In this document: piece by piece, positions 8,573 through 17,406 of the stretch
How positions within the stretch are numbered: the first letter of the stretch is position 1
Layout of the letters: every line of letters starts with the position of its first letter
DNA from: Robertkochia marina
Lineage (GTDB): Bacteria > Bacteroidota > Bacteroidia > Flavobacteriales > Flavobacteriaceae
Length of the DNA: 64,000 bases
Reading direction: 5' to 3'
NCBI RefSeq assembly: GCF_004799345.1
Contig: NZ_SSMC01000002.1
Location: forward strand, 620,001 to 684,000
Notes under the pieces: model-generated
Database searches by the model: none
Told to the model about the DNA's origin: nothing
The model's input: only the letters and a program-made list of their open reading frames with translations
Translations under genes and position numbers: made by a program

Positions 8573-9613
8573 ATGGAGATCAATTTAATCAGTGATACGG
8601 TAACCCGTCCCGGTAAGGGAATGCTGGATGCCATGATGCAGGCCCGGGTGGGAGATGATGTATTTAAGAATGACCCCACTATTAATGCCCTGGAAGAGAA
8701 GGTAGCACAGCTTTTTGGAAAAGAAGCTGCCTTATTGTTTCCCAGTGGAACCATGGCCAATCAAACAGCGATAAAACTTCATACCCAACCCGGAGATCAA
8801 CTTATTGCCGATAAGTATGCCCATATATACAACTATGAAGGTGGGGGTGTGAGCTTTAACAGCGGGGTCTCCTGTAAGCTTCTGGATGGGCATAGGGGTA
8901 TGGTTACTGCTGCCCAGGTGGAAGCCGGAATCAATCCTCCGGACTTTTACCACAGTCCGAAAACTTCCCTGGTGTGTCTGGAAAACACAACCAATAAAGG
9001 GGGAGGTGCCTGCTGGGACCTGGATGAGATGAAGGCCATAAAGGAGGTATGCGATCGCAACAACCTGAAGTATCACCTTGATGGTGCCCGGTTATGGAAT
9101 GCCATGATCGCAAGGGGGCAAAGACCGAAAGACTTTGGAGCGTTGTTTGATACCATATCCGTATGCTTTTCAAAGGGACTGGGTTGTCCGGTAGGATCTA
9201 TGTTGGTAGGGTCTAAAGAAGATATGGATAAGGCTCTTCGGATTCGAAAGATTCTTGGTGGAGGGATGAGACAGGCAGGGTATTTAGCGGCTGCTGCCAT
9301 CTATGCCATAGATCATCAATGGGAACGCCTGGCAGAAGATCACAAAAGAGCGGCAGAGATATCTGAGGTTCTCAAAACATTACCGTTTATTAAAAGTGTA
9401 GAGCCTGTTGAGACGAATATTTTGATCTTTAACCTGGAAGACGATGTAGATGAGAAGGAATTCATGCAAACCCTCAATGAGCACGGTGTTCATATAATTA
9501 CCATGGGGCAGGGCAAATTGCGTATTGTCACTCATTTAGATTACACTGCTCAGCATCATGAGTACTTTTTGGAACTCATAAAAAAATTACCTGTAAAAAA
9601 AGCGACTGTTTAA
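8573..9613 (+). CDS. ltaE: Low-specificity L-threonine aldolase
   Basis: PLP enzyme of the beta-eliminating lyase fold that cleaves L-threonine or allo-threonine to glycine and acetaldehyde. The 346-aa protein starts MEINLISDTVTRPGKGMLDAM, with SDT-TRP typical of the family; DGARLWNA precedes the PLP-lysine motif CFSKGLGCPVGS (lysine near residue 200). Starts 15 bp after the protease gene. The stop codon is inside the loop region of the terminator hairpin at 9601-9619. Confidence 0.93.
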   Translation: MEINLISDTVTRPGKGMLDAMMQARVGDDVFKNDPTINALEEKVAQLFGKEAALLFPSGTMANQTAIKLHTQPGDQLIADKYAHIYNYEGGGVSFNSGVSCKLLDGHRGMVTAAQVEAGINPPDFYHSPKTSLVCLENTTNKGGGACWDLDEMKAIKEVCDRNNLKYHLDGARLWNAMIARGQRPKDFGALFDTISVCFSKGLGCPVGSMLVGSKEDMDKALRIRKILGGGMRQAGYLAAAAIYAIDHQWERLAEDHKRAAEISEVLKTLPFIKSVEPVETNILIFNLEDDVDEKEFMQTLNEHGVHIITMGQGKLRIVTHLDYTAQHHEYFLELIKKLPVKKATV

Positions 9614-9625
9614 GTCGCTTTTTTT
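9594..9625 (+). terminator. Intrinsic terminator of the protease-ltaE unit
   Basis: Stem AGCGACT / AGTCGCT (9601-9607 and 9613-9619) with a 5-nt loop, followed by T-run. The ltaE stop codon (9611-9613) overlaps the hairpin. Confidence 0.85.
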
Positions 9626-9641
9626 ATGGTTAGAATTTCCT

Positions 9642-9974
9642 TCAGGACTCAGTCAGATCTTTGATCTTAGCTCCTGAAGTATGGTTTTTTACCGAAGCGA
9701 TACCGTTTTCCATCCCTGCCTCCGAAGAGTACATTTGTGAGCTTCCCACGATCTGCCCGTTACCCGCCTTTAAGTTAAAATGGAACTTACCATTAGAGGC
9801 CGTCTTACGTTCATATTTACTATCGTCATCGGCATTTTCCTGCACCGATTTGATACCCTTTTCAGCGCCGTTCTTGCTTTCATAGCCCTGGCTTGACAAA
9901 ATGATCTGCCCATTGGCAGCTTTCAGATTAAAATAGAACTTTTGATTCTTATCGCTTTGAAATATTTCAAACAT
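9642..9974 (-). CDS. YegP-family (DUF1508/UPF0339) two-repeat protein
   Basis: A 110-aa cytoplasmic protein made of two tandem copies of the DUF1508 unit: residues about 1-48 (FYFNLKAANGQIILSSQGYESKNGAEKGIKSV) and 52-100 (FHFNLKAGNGQIVGSSQMYSSEAGMENGIASV). YegP homologues are small beta-rich proteins of unknown biochemical role, often seen in stress-induced sets. It is convergent with ltaE, with the terminator between them. Confidence 0.9.
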   Translation of the reverse strand: MFEIFQSDKNQKFYFNLKAANGQIILSSQGYESKNGAEKGIKSVQENADDDSKYERKTASNGKFHFNLKAGNGQIVGSSQMYSSEAGMENGIASVKNHTSGAKIKDLTES

Positions 9975-10088
9975 AGATGTATGGATTAGAGTTGATGTAT
10001 CTTCTCTAAAAATACGCTAAGTCTGCAAATTTTAAGGCATGACTTTTATAAAGTCGTTAGTAAACTCGTTTACCAACTCCTACCTTGA

Positions 10089-10412
10089 CTATTTGAACAT
10101 GTCAAGCCCCGGAATATCCGGCATGCCGTCTTTGGCCACTGCACCCAATTCGGCTTCCTGAACCTTTGAGGCCTTTTCTATAAGTTTGTTCATGTTCAAA
10201 ATAAGGTAGTCTTCCAACTGCTCTTTGTCTTCCAAAAGGCTGTCATCTATTTCAACGCTCTTCAATTCTCTGTTGGCAGTCATGCTGAGCTTCATTAACC
10301 CATCATTGCTTTCCTGGGAAACCATCACTGAGTTCAGTCGCTTTTTAGTTTCCTCCATTTTCTGTTGGGTTTCCTTGATCTTACCCATCATTCCCATTAA
10401 GTCTCCAAACAT
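10089..10412 (-). CDS. YbaB/EbfC-family nucleoid-associated protein
   Basis: A 107-aa DNA-binding protein of the YbaB family: [20 protein letters not shown] start, an amphipathic helix, then the central beta-sheet ([32 protein letters not shown]) and a C-terminal helix. The family forms a tweezer-like dimer that binds DNA with low specificity. Usually it sits with dnaX/recR; here it stands alone between YegP and a divergently oriented oligopeptidase. Confidence 0.88.
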   Translation of the reverse strand: MFGDLMGMMGKIKETQQKMEETKKRLNSVMVSQESNDGLMKLSMTANRELKSVEIDDSLLEDKEQLEDYLILNMNKLIEKASKVQEAELGAVAKDGMPDIPGLDMFK

Positions 10413-10508
10413 AGTATTCTTGATTTATGATTAGGTCGTAAAATTAAGAATTTCATCAGGGAATTGATAAAAGGGTTGCTGTGAAAAGGCTATTCTTGAT
10501 CGAAATAG

Positions 10509-10516
10509 TATTTTTG
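10509..10516 (+). promoter_or_regulatory. Candidate -7 element of the oligopeptidase B gene
   Basis: TATTTTTG matches TAnnTTTG, 29 bp before the start codon at 10546. No good -33 motif at the expected spacing. Confidence 0.4.
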
Positions 10517-10545
10517 TTCAGATCAGAAAACTGAAATTAAAACCT

Positions 10546-12603
10546 ATGAAGGTATTGAATGCCCCTGTTGCGGCTAAGAAACCCAAAAAGCTTGAGATTC
10601 ATGATGATGTGCGTATTGATGAGTATTACTGGCTTCGGGAAAGAGAAAATGAAGAGGTAATAGACTACCTGAAGAGTGAGAACGACTATTATGACAATCA
10701 AACCCGCCATACGGATGCTTTGAAAGAATCTCTTTTTCAGGAAATGAGATCGCGTATCAAGGAAGATGATGAATCGGTGCCGTATCGCTATAACGGGTAC
10801 TGGTACATCACTCGATTTGAAGAAGGAAAGGATTATCCGCTATATTACCGGAAAGCCGATCAGGAAGGTGCCGTAGAAGAGTTACTTTTTGATTGTAATG
10901 GCATGGCAGAAGGTCATTCCTATTTTCACCTCAGGGGAATCAATATCAGTAAGGATAATCGCAAGGTAGCCTTTGGTATTGATACGGTAGGCCGAAGAAT
11001 CTATACCATCTATGTGAAGGATCTGCAAACTGGTGAATTACACCAAAACACCATAGAAAATACCACAGGTAGCAGTGTCTGGGCGAATGATAATGAAACA
11101 CTTTTTTATTCAAGAAAAGATGAAGTGACGCTTCGATCAGAGAAGATCTATCGTCATGTCATGGGTTCAGACCCTCAGGAAGATGTTTTGGTGTATCACG
11201 AAGAAGATGAAACCTTCAATGCGTTTGTATACAAGTCGAAGTCGCAACGCTTTATCATTTTCGGATCTGAAAGTACCCTTACTTCAGAATACAGTATACT
11301 TGATGCCAATAACCCACAGGGCACCCCACATGTGTTCCAGCCACGCATCAGAGGCATGGAATACGGGATCTCTCATTATGGTAATGATTTTTATATTCTT
11401 ACCAATGCCGATGGGGCTGCCAATTTCAAACTCATGAAAACCTCTGTTGATAAGACTTCCAAAGAACATTGGGAGGAGGTAATAGGGCATCGGGAAGATG
11501 TTTTGCTGGAGGATATTGATATTTTCGATAAATACCTGGTGGTTAGTGAAAGGAAGGAAGGGCTTAACCTGATCAGGATCATTAAATGGGAAGATCATAC
11601 AGAATACTATCTGCCTTTTGACAATGAGACCTACACTGCATTTCCTTCTACCAATTTAGATTTTAATACCGTAGTACTGCGGTATGTATATAACTCGTTA
11701 ACCACCCCGTCAAGCACTATTGATTTCAATATGGATACCCGCGAAAAGACCGTTCTGAAAGAGCAGGAAGTACTGGGGGGAAATTTTGACAAGGATAATT
11801 ATACTTCTGAACGTATTTGGGTAACCGCCGATGATGGTCAAAAGGTCCCGGTCTCTATGGTGTATCGCAAAGGAATGAAAAAAGACGGGAATAACCCCTT
11901 GCTCCTATATGGGTACGGTTCCTACGGTGCAACCATCGATCCGTATTTCTCTACGGTACGATTGAGTTTGCTTGACAGGGGCTTTATTTATGCTATAGCT
12001 CATATCAGGGGAGGAGAGTACCTGGGGCGTAAGTGGTACGAACAGGGAAAATTATTGGCCAAGAAAAACACTTTTACAGATTATATTGCGTGTTCACGTC
12101 ATCTCATCAGCGAGAATTATACTTCAGAAAAACATCTTTATGCCATGGGTGGATCGGCAGGGGGGTTGTTGATGGGAGTTGTTATTAATATGGCTCCGGA
12201 ACTCTACCATGGCGTTGTTACCCAAGTGCCTTTTGTAGATGTGGTTACCACCATGCTTGATACCAGTATACCGCTCACAACAGGAGAATTTGACGAATGG
12301 GGTAATCCGCAGGATCCTGAATTTTATGACTATATAAAATCGTATTCTCCATATGATAATGTAAAAGAACAGGAATACCCTCATCTTTTGGTAACTACAG
12401 GGCTGCATGATTCGCAGGTGCAATACTGGGAACCTGCCAAATGGGTTGCCCGGTTGAGAGATCGCAAAAAAGGAGATAATAAACTGCTCTTTCATATTAA
12501 TATGGATGCTGGGCACGGAGGGGCTTCCGGCCGTTTTGAAGCCCTTAAAGAAGAGGCTATGGAATACGCATTTCTTCTTGATTTAGAAGGGATAAGCCTC
12601 TAA
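10546..12603 (+). CDS. ptrB: Oligopeptidase B-like S9A serine peptidase
   Basis: A 685-aa cytoplasmic peptidase that cleaves short peptides, in classic members after Lys or Arg. The N-terminal part (about 60-400) is the seven-bladed propeller that gates the active site; the C-terminal alpha/beta-hydrolase part carries the nucleophile motif MGGSAGGLLMG (Ser near 536), the aspartate in GLHDSQVQYWEP (near 620) and the histidine in DAGHGG (near 655). LLYGYGSYGATIDPYFS is the family's oxyanion region. No signal peptide, length matches the family (about 680-710). Confidence 0.92.
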   Translation: MKVLNAPVAAKKPKKLEIHDDVRIDEYYWLRERENEEVIDYLKSENDYYDNQTRHTDALKESLFQEMRSRIKEDDESVPYRYNGYWYITRFEEGKDYPLYYRKADQEGAVEELLFDCNGMAEGHSYFHLRGINISKDNRKVAFGIDTVGRRIYTIYVKDLQTGELHQNTIENTTGSSVWANDNETLFYSRKDEVTLRSEKIYRHVMGSDPQEDVLVYHEEDETFNAFVYKSKSQRFIIFGSESTLTSEYSILDANNPQGTPHVFQPRIRGMEYGISHYGNDFYILTNADGAANFKLMKTSVDKTSKEHWEEVIGHREDVLLEDIDIFDKYLVVSERKEGLNLIRIIKWEDHTEYYLPFDNETYTAFPSTNLDFNTVVLRYVYNSLTTPSSTIDFNMDTREKTVLKEQEVLGGNFDKDNYTSERIWVTADDGQKVPVSMVYRKGMKKDGNNPLLLYGYGSYGATIDPYFSTVRLSLLDRGFIYAIAHIRGGEYLGRKWYEQGKLLAKKNTFTDYIACSRHLISENYTSEKHLYAMGGSAGGLLMGVVINMAPELYHGVVTQVPFVDVVTTMLDTSIPLTTGEFDEWGNPQDPEFYDYIKSYSPYDNVKEQEYPHLLVTTGLHDSQVQYWEPAKWVARLRDRKKGDNKLLFHINMDAGHGGASGRFEALKEEAMEYAFLLDLEGISL

Positions 12604-12617
12604 TTAAAAAAATATTT

Positions 12618-12625
12618 TAAATTTG
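12618..12625 (+). promoter_or_regulatory. Candidate -7 element upstream of the cysteate-synthase-like gene
   Basis: TAAATTTG matches TAnnTTTG, 46 bp before the ATG at 12672. A small hairpin in the resulting 5' leader is listed separately. Confidence 0.5.
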
Positions 12626-12641
12626 CATCAACTCGAGGCCC

Positions 12642-12656
12642 TCCAAATTCTTTGGA
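12642..12656 (+). other. Short 5'-leader hairpin
   Basis: TCCAAA TTC TTTGGA, a perfect 6-bp stem with 3-nt loop lying 15 bp before the start codon at 12672. It could limit ribosome access; no known riboswitch class recognised. Confidence 0.3.
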
Positions 12657-12671
12657 CCTAACTATACTTAT

Positions 12672-13712
12672 ATGGAACAAAAGATTAAAGCTTACAACAA
12701 TATGCTTGAGCTAATCGGGAATACCCCCTTGATCAAGCTGAACACAATCACAGAATCTTTTGAAGGTAATTTTTACGCCAAGATCGAAGGATTTAACCCC
12801 GGACACTCTTCTAAAGACCGGATAGCACTTCACATCATTGAAGAGGCGGAAAGGAAAGGCATTCTAAAACCCGGGGATACCATTATAGAAACCACTTCAG
12901 GAAATACCGGTTTTAGTATAGCTATGGTGAGTATTATTAAAGGATACGAATGTATACTTGCGGTAAGCTCTAAATCATCCAAAGATAAAATAGATATGCT
13001 TAGGGCCATGGGTGCTAAGGTGTATGTATGCCCGGCCCATGTGAAGGCCGACGATCCAAGATCGTATTATGAGGTAGCAAAACGAATGCACCAGGAGATC
13101 GAAGGTTCTGTGTATATCAATCAATATTTCAACGAATTAAATACGAATGCTCACTACAGAACCACGGGACCCGAGATATGGAACCAGACCGGCGGTGCTG
13201 TAACCCACCTGGTAGCTTGCAGTGGTACCGGAGGTACCATTTCGGGAACAGCGAGATTCCTGAAAGAGCAGAATCCGGATATCAGAATTATAGGTGTTGA
13301 TGCCTATGGTTCCGTATTGAAGAAATATCACGAAACCAGAGAGTTTGACCCTAAGGAAATATATCCGTACCGTATTGAAGGATTAGGAAAAAACCTTATT
13401 CCAACGGCTACAGATTTTGATGTGATCGATACCTTTGTAAAGGTAACCGATGAAGAAGCAGCTCATACAGCCCGGGAGATCTCAAGATCAGAGGGTTGTT
13501 TTGTAGGGTATACCAGCGGCGCTGCCATGCAGGCCGTAAAACAATTAGCTGAAGAAGGGGAGTTTGATGCCAACAGCAAGGTGGTTGTTATTTTCCCTGA
13601 TCACGGTTCGCGCTATATGAGCAAGGTATACAGTGATGATTGGATGCGCGAGCAAGGTTTCTTTGATACGGTTCATTCTGAAATAGAAGAAGATATTCAA
13701 TATGTAAAATAG
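12672..13712 (+). CDS. PLP-dependent cysteine/cystathionine/cysteate synthase family enzyme
   Basis: A 346-aa fold-type II PLP enzyme. Visible motifs: GNTPLIKLN (19-27), GHSSKDR with the PLP lysine near 48, TTSGNTGFS, and the phosphate loop [10 protein letters not shown]. The segment [20 protein letters not shown] is closer to cystathionine beta-synthase (VEGIGxDFxP) than to CysK. In capnine-producing Bacteroidota an enzyme of this family makes L-cysteate from O-phosphoserine and sulfite. Because the next two same-strand genes are an SDR and a serine-palmitoyltransferase-like enzyme, I infer cysteate synthase; plain cysteine synthase remains possible. No regulatory CBS domains follow. Confidence 0.8.
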   Translation: MEQKIKAYNNMLELIGNTPLIKLNTITESFEGNFYAKIEGFNPGHSSKDRIALHIIEEAERKGILKPGDTIIETTSGNTGFSIAMVSIIKGYECILAVSSKSSKDKIDMLRAMGAKVYVCPAHVKADDPRSYYEVAKRMHQEIEGSVYINQYFNELNTNAHYRTTGPEIWNQTGGAVTHLVACSGTGGTISGTARFLKEQNPDIRIIGVDAYGSVLKKYHETREFDPKEIYPYRIEGLGKNLIPTATDFDVIDTFVKVTDEEAAHTAREISRSEGCFVGYTSGAAMQAVKQLAEEGEFDANSKVVVIFPDHGSRYMSKVYSDDWMREQGFFDTVHSEIEEDIQYVK

Positions 13713-13938
13713 CGATCTGTGATGTGTGCCTCTTATTTGCACCATGATCTGATCAACACCTAACCTATTACGATGATAATGATTTCTTCTCAGCTTTAAA
13801 GGCTTTTATTGAAATTGCTGCATTGTGTAAATGAAATGTCAGCCAGGAAGATCTTTTATCATTTTATTTAATAATTCACAGTTACCTGGGTATATCAAAG
13901 AAGATCTAACAGGTACTGCTTTGTGACAGGATATTCAT

Positions 13939-13963
13939 AACCGGCCTCTCATTGCAGCCGGTT
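13939..13963 (+). other. GC-rich hairpin in the leader of the SDR gene
   Basis: Perfect 7-bp stem AACCGGC / GCCGGTT (13939-13945 and 13957-13963) with an 11-nt loop, ending 18 bp before the ATG at 13982. No T-run follows, so it is not a classical terminator. The 240-bp gap before it (13713-13938) holds nothing else I can name. Confidence 0.4.
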
Positions 13964-13981
13964 GTAAAGAAAGCCATTTTA

Positions 13982-14839
13982 ATGAAAAACATTTTGATCA
14001 CCGGGGTTTCCTCCGGAATTGGGTATGTAACTGCATTGTATTTTCTCGAAAGAGGCTACAGGGTATTCGGCAGCGTTCGTAAAGAACAAGACCTGTCTGC
14101 ACTCCACGAGGCATATCCTGATCAATTTACCGGACTTGTTTTTGATACTACCGATGAAAATGGTATTAAAAAAGCCTATTCAAAGGTAGAGGAAGCGCTT
14201 CAAGGCAAGGGTCTGGATATCCTGGTGAATAACGCAGGGATCTCTGTAAACGGGCCTATGGCTTATGTAGCGGTGGAAGAATTCAGACACCAGCTAGATG
14301 TGAATGTTCTTGGGGTTCTTAGGGTAACCCAAACCTTTTTGCCCCTGCTGGGGTTCGATAATGAACTTCCTAAAGGGCATATTATTAATATCAGCTCCGG
14401 TTCAGGCAGGGTAACCCGTCCATTCATGGGGCCTTATTCGGCTTCAAAGTTTGCCCTGGAATCTATGTCTGATGCTTTCAGAAGAGAACTTCTTGATATG
14501 GGTATCAAGGTAACCGTAGTAGAACCGGGTCCTATCAAGACTGATATCTGGACCAAGGCAAAAAACGAAGCTGATGATAATAAATATGCGGCTACAGTGT
14601 ATGGGAAGGTCTACAAGAACCTGGAGAAGATGGTAGGTCAAATGGAAGCCATTGCACTGGACACTGAAAAGGTGGCAGCCTTGATCTATGATATCGCAGA
14701 AGGTAAGAAAAACAAGACAAGATATTTGATAGCACCCAAGCGGTGGATGTTCCTGGCAGCCATATATTTACTGCCAGACAGAACCCTTGATAAGCTCTTT
14801 AAAAAGCAATTTGAACGCCTGGTTGAAGGGGATAATTAA
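13982..14839 (+). CDS. Short-chain dehydrogenase/reductase (candidate 3-ketocapnine reductase)
   Basis: A 285-aa NAD(P)-dependent SDR: nucleotide-binding TGVSSGIG (residues 6-13), NNAGIS, and catalytic Ser...YSASK (Tyr and Lys near 151-155). A TTG 30 bp upstream would add ten residues (MQPVVKKAIL), but MKNILITG is the normal SDR start, so the ATG at 13982 is chosen. Placed between a cysteate-synthase-like and a serine-palmitoyltransferase-like gene, it could reduce the 3-keto intermediate of sulfonolipid or sphingolipid-base synthesis, as 3-ketosphinganine reductases (also SDRs) do. That role is inference from context. Confidence 0.85.
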   Translation: MKNILITGVSSGIGYVTALYFLERGYRVFGSVRKEQDLSALHEAYPDQFTGLVFDTTDENGIKKAYSKVEEALQGKGLDILVNNAGISVNGPMAYVAVEEFRHQLDVNVLGVLRVTQTFLPLLGFDNELPKGHIINISSGSGRVTRPFMGPYSASKFALESMSDAFRRELLDMGIKVTVVEPGPIKTDIWTKAKNEADDNKYAATVYGKVYKNLEKMVGQMEAIALDTEKVAALIYDIAEGKKNKTRYLIAPKRWMFLAAIYLLPDRTLDKLFKKQFERLVEGDN

Positions 14840-14872
14840 TTTGTGATAAGAGATTTAAATTAGTTACTTTTG
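14840..14872 (+). promoter_or_regulatory. Bacteroidota-type promoter of the serine-palmitoyltransferase-like gene
   Basis: TTTG at 14840-14843 and TACTTTTG (TAnnTTTG) at 14865-14872 separated by 21 bp, an excellent match to the -33/-7 architecture. Transcription would start near 14878-14880. The TTTG begins immediately after the SDR stop codon, so this gene has its own promoter in addition to any read-through. Confidence 0.65.
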
Positions 14873-14910
14873 CCAGCTGAAAAACGACAATTTTTAAACA
14901 CTCCATATAC

Positions 14911-16170
14911 ATGAGAGATTTATTTGATAGAATTATTGAGAACAAAGGGCCTTTAGGCAAATGGGCCTCACAGGCTGAAGGATACTTTGTTTTTCCAAAA
15001 TTGGAAGGACAAATCTCCAACAGGATGAAGTTTAATGGTAAGGAAGTGATCACGTGGAGTATTAATGATTATTTAGGACTGGCCAATCATCCTGAGGTAA
15101 TCAAGGCAGATGCCGAAGCAGCCGCTGAACACGGTGCTGCTTACCCCATGGGAGCCAGAATGATGAGTGGACATACTGATCTTCACGAGCAGCTTCAAAA
15201 TGAACTGGCAGCCTTTGTAAATAAGCAGTCAGCCTATTTATTAAACTTCGGGTATCAGGGTATTATGTCGGCTATAGACGCCCTTGTTACCAAAGACGAT
15301 ATCATTGTTTATGATGTTGACTCTCATGCCTGTATCATTGACGGGGTTCGTTTACATATGGGGAAACGATTCACCTATCAGCACAATGATATGGAGAGCC
15401 TGGAGAAAAACCTTGAGCGCGCCACTAAAATGGCTGAGCAAACCGGAGGAGGTATCCTTGTAATTTCTGAAGGAGTGTTCGGAATGAGAGGTGAGCAGGG
15501 TCGTCTAAAAGAGATCGTTGCCCTAAAAGAGAAATTTAAGTTCAGACTCCTGGTAGATGATGCACACGGATTTGGTACCCTGGGTGCTACCGGGGCAGGA
15601 GCAGGAGAAGAGCAGGGAGTACAGGACGGGATTGATGTGTACTTTGCTACTTTCGCAAAATCTATGGCCAGTATTGGTGCTTTTCTTGCCGGTGATAAAG
15701 AAGTTATTGATTACCTGAAATACAACCTTCGTTCGCAAATGTTCGCGAAGTCATTGCCTATGATCTTTGTGAAAGGAGCTCTTAAAAGATTAGACATGCT
15801 GCGCACCATGCCTGAACTGAAGCAGAAGCTTTGGGATAATGTAAATGCGCTGCAGAATGGTCTTAAAGAAAGAGGTTTTGATATCGGAAACACCCAGAGT
15901 TGTGTAACCCCGGTATACCTGAATGGTAGTATTCCGGAGGCTATGGCCCTGGTAAAAGACCTGAGAGAAAATTACGGTATCTTCTGTTCTATCGTGGTAT
16001 ATCCTGTTATTCCTAAAGGATTGATCCTTCTTAGAATGATCCCTACCGCAACCCATACCATGGAAGATATCCAGGCTACCCTCGATGCCTTCTCAGCAAT
16101 TCGTTCAAGACTGGAGAACGGAACTTATAAGCGCCTTTCCCAGGCCGTAGCAATGGCGATGGGAGAATAA
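14911..16170 (+). CDS. Alpha-oxoamine synthase (serine palmitoyltransferase-like; candidate cysteate acyl-ACP transferase)
   Basis: A 419-aa PLP enzyme of the alpha-oxoamine synthase family, which condenses an acyl thioester with an amino acid. Visible: WSINDYLGLANHPEV, the glycine-rich MGARMMSG, DDAHGFGTLG, and the PLP-lysine motif ATFAKSMASIGAFLAG (lysine near 250), which is nearest to serine palmitoyltransferase (TFSKS.ASIGG) among family members. In sulfonolipid-producing Bacteroidota the homologous enzyme condenses cysteate with a long-chain acyl-ACP to 3-ketocapnine. With the neighbouring PLP synthase and SDR the set fits that pathway. Alternatives: true serine palmitoyltransferase, or 2-amino-3-ketobutyrate/8-amino-7-oxononanoate synthase (less likely). 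Confidence 0.87.
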   Translation: MRDLFDRIIENKGPLGKWASQAEGYFVFPKLEGQISNRMKFNGKEVITWSINDYLGLANHPEVIKADAEAAAEHGAAYPMGARMMSGHTDLHEQLQNELAAFVNKQSAYLLNFGYQGIMSAIDALVTKDDIIVYDVDSHACIIDGVRLHMGKRFTYQHNDMESLEKNLERATKMAEQTGGGILVISEGVFGMRGEQGRLKEIVALKEKFKFRLLVDDAHGFGTLGATGAGAGEEQGVQDGIDVYFATFAKSMASIGAFLAGDKEVIDYLKYNLRSQMFAKSLPMIFVKGALKRLDMLRTMPELKQKLWDNVNALQNGLKERGFDIGNTQSCVTPVYLNGSIPEAMALVKDLRENYGIFCSIVVYPVIPKGLILLRMIPTATHTMEDIQATLDAFSAIRSRLENGTYKRLSQAVAMAMGE

Positions 16171-16193
16171 ATCAGAAACCTGATCATTACTAT

Positions 16194-16230
16194 AAAAAAA
16201 GGGATCCGAAATTAACGGATCCCTTTTTTT
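16194..16230. terminator. Bidirectional terminator between convergent lipid-related genes
   Basis: Perfect 8-bp stem GGGATCCG / CGGATCCC (16201-16208 and 16216-16223), seven A before and seven T after, so it works on both strands for the SPT-like gene (+) and the GNAT gene (-). Confidence 0.9.
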
Positions 16231-16269
16231 ATACTTCACTTCCTGTAAAAGAAGTGTGCTTTATTAGAG

Positions 16270-17403
16270 CTATGAAAGCTCCTTACGATACGTTCTCCAT
16301 TTCTTGATAAGCCTAGGGTCGTAGTCTTTCCAAAGTGCCTGGATCTGGTTGTTTGTCTCCAACTCAGGGTTGGTTTCCACCACCTTGATCCCTTTACGAT
16401 TAAAAAGCTCAATAACTTCTTTAAAAATAATGGCTGTTACCCCTTTTCCTGTATAGTCAGGGTGTACTCCGATCAACAGCAAAGTAGCCTTGTCATTGGT
16501 TTTCATGGCCTTCATCAAATGGTAGAACCCAAAAGGGAAGAGTTTTCCGTTGGCTTTTTGAAGGGCCTCCGTAAAAGAGGGCATCACTACAGAAAAAGCC
16601 ACAAGGTCTCCGTTCTTATCTTCGATCAGTGAGATGTAATCAGGATGTATGAACTTAAGGAACTTTTCTTTGTAGTGGGCGATCTGATAGGGTTTGATGG
16701 GGGTGAAAGACTGTAGTGAACTATAGGTTTTGTTCATAAGGTCAAAAATACGATCTGCCTGTGGCAATAATTCCTTGTTCGATTTGAACCGAAGTAGCTT
16801 GAACCCGAATTTTTTCATGATCAGCCCTGAGAATTTGGCCACCTTATCCGGAATGCCTTTGGGTACATCGATCTCGTATTCCTTCCAATCGATCTCCTTG
16901 GTAAAGCCTTCTTTTTCCAGTAACTCATTGTAATAGGCAGGATTGTAATAGGTTGACATGCTTCCGGGACGGTCAAACCCTTCAAGGAGCATCCCTGCCT
17001 TATCCATATTGGTGAACCCAGCGGGTCCTTCTATATATTTCAAACCTAATTCGGCTCCTTTTTCTGCTACCTTCTGAAAGAGTCTGGAGGTAACTTCTGC
17101 ATCATTTACAGCCTCGAACCACCCAAACCTTATTTTGGGTTTGTTCATTTCTTTAACTTCCGGCCAATTCACGATCACAGCAATACGTCCAACAGGTTTG
17201 CCCTGTTTGTAAGCCATATAGAACCATGCATCAGCTTCCTGATAGGCCGGATTCTTTTCAGGGTCAAAATTATCAACCTCTTCCTTAATGATGGGAGGTA
17301 CCCAATAAGGAGAATTCTTATAAAGGGAAAAAGGAAATTTAACGAACTTCTCAAGATCTTTTCGTGAAGTGATCTCTTTTACCGTTACAGATTGTTCACT
17401 CAT
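16270..17403 (-). CDS. GNAT-fold acyltransferase-like protein (possible lipid N-acyltransferase)
   Basis: A 377-aa cytoplasmic protein starting MSEQSVTVKEITSRKDLEKFVKFPF, with FSLYKNSPYWVPP typical of a long GNAT-superfamily group often given vague or wrong names in Bacteroidota. The C-terminal half (LLLIGVHPDYTGKGVTAIIFKEVIE, in pieces near 310-335) resembles the acyl-CoA-binding motif of N-acetyltransferases. Bacterial ceramide synthases studied in Caulobacter belong to a similar GNAT-like group, and this gene is convergent with a serine-palmitoyltransferase-like gene, so N-acylation of a capnine or sphingoid base is an attractive but unproven role. It starts 3 bp after the outer-membrane MetA-like gene and is surely in its operon. 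Confidence 0.7.
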   Translation of the reverse strand: MSEQSVTVKEITSRKDLEKFVKFPFSLYKNSPYWVPPIIKEEVDNFDPEKNPAYQEADAWFYMAYKQGKPVGRIAVIVNWPEVKEMNKPKIRFGWFEAVNDAEVTSRLFQKVAEKGAELGLKYIEGPAGFTNMDKAGMLLEGFDRPGSMSTYYNPAYYNELLEKEGFTKEIDWKEYEIDVPKGIPDKVAKFSGLIMKKFGFKLLRFKSNKELLPQADRIFDLMNKTYSSLQSFTPIKPYQIAHYKEKFLKFIHPDYISLIEDKNGDLVAFSVVMPSFTEALQKANGKLFPFGFYHLMKAMKTNDKATLLLIGVHPDYTGKGVTAIIFKEVIELFNRKGIKVVETNPELETNNQIQALWKDYDPRLIKKWRTYRKELS

Positions 17404-17406
17404 AGT

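Noticed and set aside
12124-12516. 130-aa open frame antisense to oligopeptidase B
   Set aside because: Shadow of the catalytic domain coding sequence; no independent signal.
13952-13981. N-terminal extension of the SDR (TTG start)
   Set aside because: The ten extra residues precede the invariant MKNILITG start, and the TTG falls within the leader hairpin.
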